From Cladosporium sp. IMV 00045 (Eukaryota > Ascomycota > Dothideomycetes > Cladosporiales > Cladosporiaceae): 64,000 nucleotides of DNA. The translations under genes and the position numbers were made by a program. Location: positions 1-64,000 of the forward strand of contig MSJI02000808.1 in assembly GCA_001931905.2 (NCBI GenBank). Direction: 5' to 3'. This document shows, one piece after another, positions 57,903-64,000 of this stretch; position 1 is the stretch's first letter, and each line of letters opens with the position of its first letter. The notes under the pieces are model-generated. The model was given only the letters and a program-made list of their open reading frames with translations. It ran no database searches and had not been told where the DNA came from.

Positions 57903-58975
57903 GGTGGGCCTTGTGCCGGGGTGGGAGGGTGTTGCGAGTTTTGTGTTGTTTATTGTAGCATGCGACGGAGGGGTTGTTTGATGTTGGACGGGATGTTGGT
58001 CGGCAAGGTCGCAGAGATGTTTGACGTGCAGCTTCCCCGGATTTTTGTGCAGTGATCAGCGACAAAATTGTTACCTCCTACGACGTCGGACGTGTTTCGC
58101 GCGTTGGCGCTATATCACACGAGACGGAGGAGGTGTTTGATGCTGTGACATTGTACAAAGCAATGCATCCAATGGCAACCGCATCGATTTCGGCATTTCC
58201 TATTTTCGATCGAGTACCGACACACGTGACAGCCTAGCTTTGAAGTACTAAGTGGACTGCCCTCTCGTATCCACGTTCTTCGCCGTTGCTTCTCCCGCCT
58301 GCAGGTGGCAGCAAGCAGCACCGCCACTCGAATCCTGCCGAGAAGGGGAGAGAGAGAGAGAGTCCGGGTAGTAGCAGTGGCTGAGGAACAGAGACACTCG
58401 CAGAGGATATTTTTGTCGCGCGCGCATGAGTCCTGCAGGGCTGCTGTGGCTGGTCTCACTGCAGATGTGGCCAGCCATTGGCCAGTTTTCCGCTGGCGCA
58501 AGTGCGACAGGCGGGCGGCTGACCTCACAAGCCGAAGTGATCATCAACCAAGCAGATCGCTTGTTCTGCACTTTGCGCGCTTGCTGCTTGCTGGAGCTCG
58601 CCCTACCCAGTAATCTACCACTCACTCTACTTTCACTCACAATCCCTGCTGCTCTTCCTCCTAACCAAACACTCGCTGTCCACGTCCATGCCCATGCCCA
58701 TGCTCACCTCCACCTCACGCGCCAACGTCAATTGACCACCTTCCAACTTCTTCACACGCCCTGAAACGCCCACTCCCTGCTGCCCGTCTCCTCGAAACAT
58801 CTTCAAAGATCCTCTTTCTTCTCTGCGACAACACTTCCAACCCAGCGCCAGCACCTTCGCCCCTGTTCGCCAGTCTCTACACGTTGCCTTGATCTGCTTT
58901 CGAATGGAGCGCTCACAGTAATTCGATTCCCACCCACCCTCACCTTCTTGCTGCCTTCTACTCCGCCTACCCGAC
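57903..58975. promoter_or_regulatory. Divergent promoter between POP1 and SKT5
   Basis: 1,073 bp. The SKT5-proximal half is pyrimidine-rich with a short CCATGC repeat at about 58685-58705 and likely represents a long 5' UTR. No gene is supported within. Confidence 0.45.
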
Positions 58976-61900
58976 ATGGCCTACGATCAGTCCTCTGCCT
59001 ACCAAGCGCCCGGGCGGCCTTACTATCCTCAACACCACCAAGCTCCCGTGCAGAAACCATATGGCGGATATCCCGCGCAACAGCCGCAGTACGACGATTA
59101 TGCCCAATCTTACGACCAAGGATACGGATACTCTGAGCAGCAGTATGGAGGCTACGATGGTTACGGTCACGATATGAACCAGCAGCAAGGCCAATACTAC
59201 CAAGATCAATCTGCTGGCAACGGTTATGACTACGGCCAGTACGACCAAGGTTATCCACCACAAGATCCCCCGCGACAGGACCCTAGGCAGAGGGGACATG
59301 CATATCAAGCCAACGGACGACAACCACCTCCCAATGATGCCCATGGAGGTTCGCGACAGAACGGACACGGCCCCCAGGATAGACACTACGACCCTCGATA
59401 TCAGCAAAGACCCGGCAGAGGTGCCCAGCCACCACCAAACGGAGCAAAAATGCAACGACCTCCTCCCAATCAGGACTACTCGGCCGACCTCCTCCATCTC
59501 GGGGACAAGATCCTCGAAATGGACATCCTTCGGAACGCTCGGCTTATCCACCAGGTCAACAGGGCCATGATCCACGAAATGGCCGTAGAGAACGAGGGAA
59601 TGAGAGAGGAGCCGAGGGCCAAATAGCAAACCGACGTCCTCTACCTCAGTCGAACGGTGACTCTCACCAGGCGCCCCCTGCTGCACGCGATCCGAAAAAG
59701 AGTGCAATGGAGGAATGGAAAGCTAAGGAGAGAGCGAAAATGCACGACGCAGCCTCGAAGCCTAAAACCATCCCACAAGACAATGCATTTCCTACATTCC
59801 CGGCCAATCAAAAGGAAGAAAAGCGCTCCGCAGGACATGGAAGCAAGAGCGCTAGGCCTAGCGAGGATCATCCACGTCCATCTACGTCAAGTGCCCGTTC
59901 TGGCTCAAGGCCAGGAAGCTCGAAGAGCAATCAAGCCCAGGATCTTTCGCACGCGCAGAGTTCTTCTGGCGGACAGGCGTTTCAGCAATCCCATTCTACG
60001 AAAGGACCACAGCCTTTCAGCCCTATTCAGGAACAGCCAACACAGGACTACCAGCAACAATACATGCAGGAGCCAGCTGCGTATGCATACGACGATAACA
60101 CGCAGCAGCAATGGCAAACGGACCCGCAGGTAAACCATGACGGGTACCAAGCCCATCGCCAGCCTCCGATGCGCAATGACAGTGGACATCAAGGTTACGG
60201 CGAGCAATCGAGAAATAGGATGCCACCTCAAGTATCTCGAGGTGATCCCCAACAGCCATACTCCAGGCAACCGACGGCGCCGCAGCGAGTGATGTCGCCT
60301 CCGCAGATGCAGTCACAGGGCATGCAAAGGCCGCCGCCACCGCAGCAGGCCCCCTCGTCTAGTACACAGGCTTCTACCAATGGATATGGCCAGGCAAATG
60401 GACACAATCCATCTGTCAATCCGCGTGCTATGGCTGCACCACATGCTGAGCCTCACGTTGCTTACCACGGCCAGGATCCTTCTCACTACCCAGATTCTGG
60501 CGCGTCACACTCTTATGCGCAGAATGGCTATGTGGCAGAACAGAACCCTTCGTCCCATTATCCCCCGCAAGCTACTCATGAACATTCAACTCTCGACGAT
60601 GTATACGACGAATACTACGGCAGTAACTCGCCCGAAGTCACAGCAAAACCGGCACCTCCTAAGAACAGAGAAGAGGAAATCGAAGCAGAGATGCCTGATT
60701 TCGACAGTGCCGCGCCAGGCCAAACTTCTAGCCTGCACAAACGCCAGCAAACAGACGAGAAACATGCCAATGGCGCAGGCACAAACGGTGCCACCCCACC
60801 GCCGTCACAAAATGTCAATCCAAGTGTGCAATCGCTGCCTGTGCAGACGCAGCAACCCTATGTGCACCAGCAGGAAGCGGCAGCAGCCTCGCAGCCAGAA
60901 TTCCGAGACATGAACCAGGGTCAAGGGTCCGATGGGTTTGTTTTTGGGGTCCCTGGCGAACAAGTCCGACCCATGCGTCAAGATGGAGGTGCGCAACAAA
61001 TGCCACCCCGCCAACAGCCAATGGGATACAGACCAGTACAGTCGGTTCCTCCCGAGGACATGCGACGATATCAATCCCCAGCAGACGGCAGGCAAATGCA
61101 GATGCCGATGCGTGGAGGTCCTCCAGGCGACCATCCTCAAGGTCAACGCTTCCATCCAGGAGGCAGGGGTCCACTACCACCGCAACAACAACGTTCAGCA
61201 TCGACTCGCCCTCCAATGGCTCAGGGCGGTTGGTCGGATCCTGGACAACAGCGCGCGCCTACAGCTCCACCAATGCGACAAGACTCGCGTGGCGCTCACC
61301 CTCACGGTGTGCCATTGAACGGCGGTTTCCCCGACCAGCACCGCGCACCCAGTGCACCGCCTGCTCAGCAAGACATGCGTGGCATGCCCCTTCCAGGAGG
61401 TCCCCGCAACGGGGCTCCTCCAAACCAACAGCAGATGCAATCCAGACCACCACCTCAGCAGCAAAGGTCCAGCGATCCCGACTCTCTCCCACATCACCCA
61501 ACTCCATTCAGGCCTGGCTTGGCCGATCATGGTACTCCGCAGCCTCCCAAACCAGCACCCGTCCGGAACTACGACAACCGCTCTTCAACAACGTCATCTC
61601 ATGCCAGACAGCCTTCCATGTCCGACAAACCCATTACGAAGGCAGACCTGGACCAGGCTCGCGCCGACATGGAAGCCAGCCCTGCCAGTCCACGATTAGG
61701 TCTTCGATACGCCAAGAAGCTCGTCGAGGCATCCCACGTGCTCGCCTCGGAAGGAGGTCGGTTGGACGCCAAAACGACCCAACGAAACCGCGAGAAGTAT
61801 CTCAACGAAGCATACAAGCGAGTCAAAGACCTCGTGCGCAACGCCTACCCCGACGCACAGTTCTACATGGCCGAATGCTACGGCGACGGCGAGCTCGGCC

Positions 61901-62858
61901 TCACCATCGATCCCAAAGAAGCCTTCGCCCTCTACCAAGCGGCGGCCAAAGGAGGCCACGCAGCCGCCGCCTTCCGCACCGCCGTCTCCTGCGAAATCGG
62001 GCCCGAGGACGGCGGCGGCACGCGCAAAGACCACCCCAAAGCCGTGCAATGGTACCGCCGCGCCGCTGCCCTAGGCGACCCAGCAGCCATGTTCAAAGTG
62101 GGCATCATGTCCCTGCGCGGCCTGCTCGGCGTGCCGCGCAACGTGGGCGAAGCCTTCATCTGGCTCAAACGGGCCGCCGAGCGCGCCGACAAGGACAACC
62201 CGCACGCCCTGCACGAGCTCGCCACCCTCCACGACCCCACAAACCTCGACGCCGAGACCCGCGCCAAAGTCCCCGCCGACGAACCCCTCTCCCTCTCCCT
62301 CTTCCGCCGCGCGGCCGACTTCGGCTTCAAACGCTCGCAATACCGCCTGGGCCAGGCGTACGAGTACGGCTTGCTGGGGCTGGAAATCGACAACCGCGCC
62401 AGCATCGCATGGTACACGAAAGCGGCGGCGCAGGGCGAGCACAATGCCGAGCTGGCGCTAAGTGGTTGGTACCTGACGGGTGCGGACGGCATGCTCGACC
62501 AGAGCGATATGGAAGCCTATCTGTGGGCGCGCAAGGCGGCGCAGTCGGAGCCGCCGTTGGCGAAAGCAATGTTCGCCATGGGATATTTTACCGAGCAGGG
62601 GATTGGGTGTCCGAAGAATATGGAGGAGGCGAAGAGGTGGTATGGACGGGCTGCTTGTGAGTCTTGAAAGCTTATAGGGCCCTTCAAATCTGGAGGGATC
62701 GTTTCGCTGACGGTTGTGATTTTGTTCTAGCATTCCAATTCCCCCGCGCCCTCGAGAGGCTGGAGGAGCTGCGCAAGGGCGGCAAGAGCAGTAAGGCCGT
62801 GCAGGGCAAGTTGACGCGCGATAAGAAGAAGGACGAGGAGAATTGCGTTGTCATGTAA
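58976..62858 (+). CDS. SKT5: Skt5/Chs4-type chitin synthase activator, one frameshift, CaaX end
   Basis: Activates and localises chitin synthase III at bud necks and septa. Exons 58976-62656 and 62731-62858 (GTGAGT..TTCTAG), ~1,269 aa after correction. A Tyr/Gln/Gly-rich N-terminus comes first, followed by ADLLHLGDKILEMDILRNAR. Then ~700 disordered Gln/Pro-rich residues precede Sel1-type repeats at about 960-1225 (AQFYMAECYGDGELGL, AMFKVGIMSLRG, SQYRLGQAYEYG). The last exon encodes a basic tail ending CVVM, a CaaX prenylation box like that of yeast Skt5. Near 59608-59616 the frame switches by -1. Upstream it ends PRAK-stop, and the next frame reads EGQIANRRPLPQSNG and on into MEEWKAKERAK. One missing G in GGAGG(C)C would explain it. 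Retention of the last intron would end the protein ACES and remove the CaaX box. Confidence 0.9.
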
Positions 62859-63546
62859 AGTAAGGCATTATGGACGAGACGGAACAAATCCAGCGAAGTT
62901 CAGCGAAGTCAGTGTAGATGATTGGTCAGACGCAGGAGGAAAAGGAGAGGATTTGGGAGTGGGTGGGGAATTCACACGAGATGATGTTGGATGTTAAATC
63001 CAATGCACGAACCTCTTCTTGTCGAAGTCATGCTGTTTTGGGCATGTACAACATTGTTACGATATACATGTACGATGTCGCGGGTTTACCAGCGAGTCAT
63101 CGGTGTTTGTGATAGATGTCGGGTGCGTGGGAATACACCTGGGCGTGACCAGATCCTCGCGAAAGCTAGAAGACACAAAGAATGAAATTATTGTGATTTC
63201 ATGTTCGTATGCTACCGAAAAAAAAAAAAGCCATTGAATAAAGGTAGAACTGTGGCAACTTGCCCACACTACCTGATTTTTCTCTTGCCGTGAGGCATCG
63301 ATGGGGAAAGGTTGGCGGAAGGGACAGACGATTTTCCACCTGGCCTTCTTCAGCCCCTCGTCCCCGTTTGTTTTGTCTTTCCCTGAAACTCCAGGTCCGT
63401 AAAAACTTCGCTTGTTCGTTAAGAACAGAACATCCGAGAGGGCGAGGAAATTGAGCAAGATCCAAAATCCCAACCCACAAGGAAACCAAATACCACTTCA
63501 AACCAACACCCCTAGCACCCAAGCACCCAAGCACCCACTGCCACAC
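62859..63546. other. Intergenic region between SKT5 and the CNL1-like gene (convergent)
   Basis: 688 bp with an A run at 63221-63231 and tandem CCCAAGCA units near 63518-63535. If the CNL1-like gene has a further 3' exon, it would lie here. No other gene was seen. Confidence 0.45.
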
Positions 63547-64000
63547 TCACCTCCCCACCCGTCCCCCCAACGCCTCCACCCTCCTCCTAAACCCGGCCAC
63601 AATCTCGCGAATCCTCCCGATCTTCTCAAACTCCTCCTCCAACTCGTCGATCTGCCTCAGCAGCGCGCGAAACCTCGCGATCTCCGCGTCCGCGCGCGCG
63701 ATCGCGTCTCCCGCCCGGCCGCTCTGCGCCTGCGTGGCCGCCTCCGTCGCGCGATTGAGCGCTTCCAGCCGCGTGGAAATCGCGTGCATCACGCGCTCGA
63801 GGTGCGTTTGCAGCAGGGTCAGGCTCGTCGGGTCGAGGAGGAGGCGGCCTTGTGAGGAAGCTGCGCTGCCTGCGCTGCCGGCGCTGCTGGGCGCGGCGCT
63901 GCGGGCGGCGAGGGTTTGGTGGTGGCGGAGGGCTTGGAGGTCGGAGGCGCTGAGGGGGAGGGAGGTGTCCGGGATGGAGGGGGTGGGGGAGCTTAGGTTC
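63547..64000 (-). CDS. BLOC-1 subunit CNL1-like protein (5' end outside window)
   Basis: The frame is open from the right edge to a stop at 63547, about 150 residues. A Ser/Ala/Pro-rich segment (SLPLSASDLQALRHHQT) precedes a conserved-looking block: RLLLDPTSLTLLQTHLERV, MHAISTRLEALNRATEAAT, then ADAEIARFRALLRQIDELEE and IREIVAGFRRRVEAL, a continuous coiled coil. This order matches fungal CNL1, a small subunit of the BLOC-1 complex that works on endosomes (family recalled, not searched). An AG|GTGAGT donor at 63551/63550 overlaps the final codons, so the real C-terminus may continue in another exon. KxDL or Snapin-type subunits are alternatives. Confidence 0.55.
   Translation of the reverse strand, partial: NLSSPTPSIPDTSLPLSASDLQALRHHQTLAARSAAPSSAGSAGSAASSQGRLLLDPTSLTLLQTHLERVMHAISTRLEALNRATEAATQAQSGRAGDAIARADAEIARFRALLRQIDELEEEFEKIGRIREIVAGFRRRVEALGGRVGR

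Noticed and set aside
1..64000. CRISPR arrays, operons, insertion sequences, tRNA or rRNA genes
   Set aside because: The window is fungal nuclear DNA. No spaced direct repeats, inverted-repeat-bounded transposase or cloverleaf-type sequence was recognised on reading, although a tRNA scan could not be run.

Overview
This is a eukaryotic nuclear segment, almost certainly from a filamentous ascomycete. The evidence is short introns (about 45-110 nt, mostly GT..AG with CTGAC/CTAAC-like branch sites), compact divergent and convergent genes, and fungal families: a Las17-type WASP, a Skt5/Chs4 chitin-synthase activator with a CaaX box, a Dal5-type MFS permease, an F-box/JmjC protein and Pop1. A dothideomycete black yeast with two diverged subgenomes (for example a Hortaea-like hybrid) would fit the duplication described below, but the species cannot be proven from the sequence.

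Layout. 1-4542: large disordered protein with a Cys-rich C-terminus (+, enters from the left edge). 5415-7479: LAS17/WASP (+). 8123-9039: ribosomal protein eL24 (+). 9730-12316: GH31 glucosidase (-), divergent from an MFS permease (13331-15207, +). 15784-16663: FAHD1-like acylpyruvase (+). 16782-18345: F-box/JmjC protein (-), divergent from eIF4A (18882-20319, +). 20902-22316: coiled-coil gene (+). 23217-23833: BTB/POZ protein (-). 24147-24884: conserved unknown (-), divergent from alanyl-tRNA synthetase (24990-28022, +).

A block of about 10.5 kb then occurs twice, separated by exactly 20 Ns (36767-36786): AlaRS 3' half, a KAP-repeat small protein (-), a Ste20/GCK-type kinase (+), a long intergenic region, and a tiny MGAV... 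lipoprotein-like gene. The left copy runs into the gap inside the intron of the tiny gene. The right copy emerges from the gap in mid AlaRS. This is the geometry expected when two overlapping contigs of diverged haplotypes or homeologs are laid end to end, although a true tandem duplication is not excluded. In a kinase segment compared by eye the copies differ by about 7%, all at synonymous third positions, so both have been under strong purifying selection.

Right flank. 46980-47248: intact tiny gene (+). 48472-49068: synaptobrevin SNC1 (-). 49604-51169 (-) and 51669-54133 (+): divergent unknown proteins. 55011-57902: POP1 of RNase P/MRP (-), with an in-frame TGA. 58976-62858: SKT5/CHS4 (+). 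63547-64000: BLOC-1 CNL1-like subunit (-, leaves the right edge).

Most genes are independent housekeeping functions: translation (eL24, eIF4A, AlaRS), RNA processing (Pop1), actin and membrane traffic (Las17, Snc1, CNL1-like) and the cell wall (Skt5). I find no operon-like system. Besides the duplication, the most striking signal is that five otherwise well-formed genes need one or more single-base insertions to read through (eight sites, all apparent one-base deletions), and a sixth, POP1, has an in-frame stop. No tRNA, rRNA, CRISPR array or transposon was recognised.
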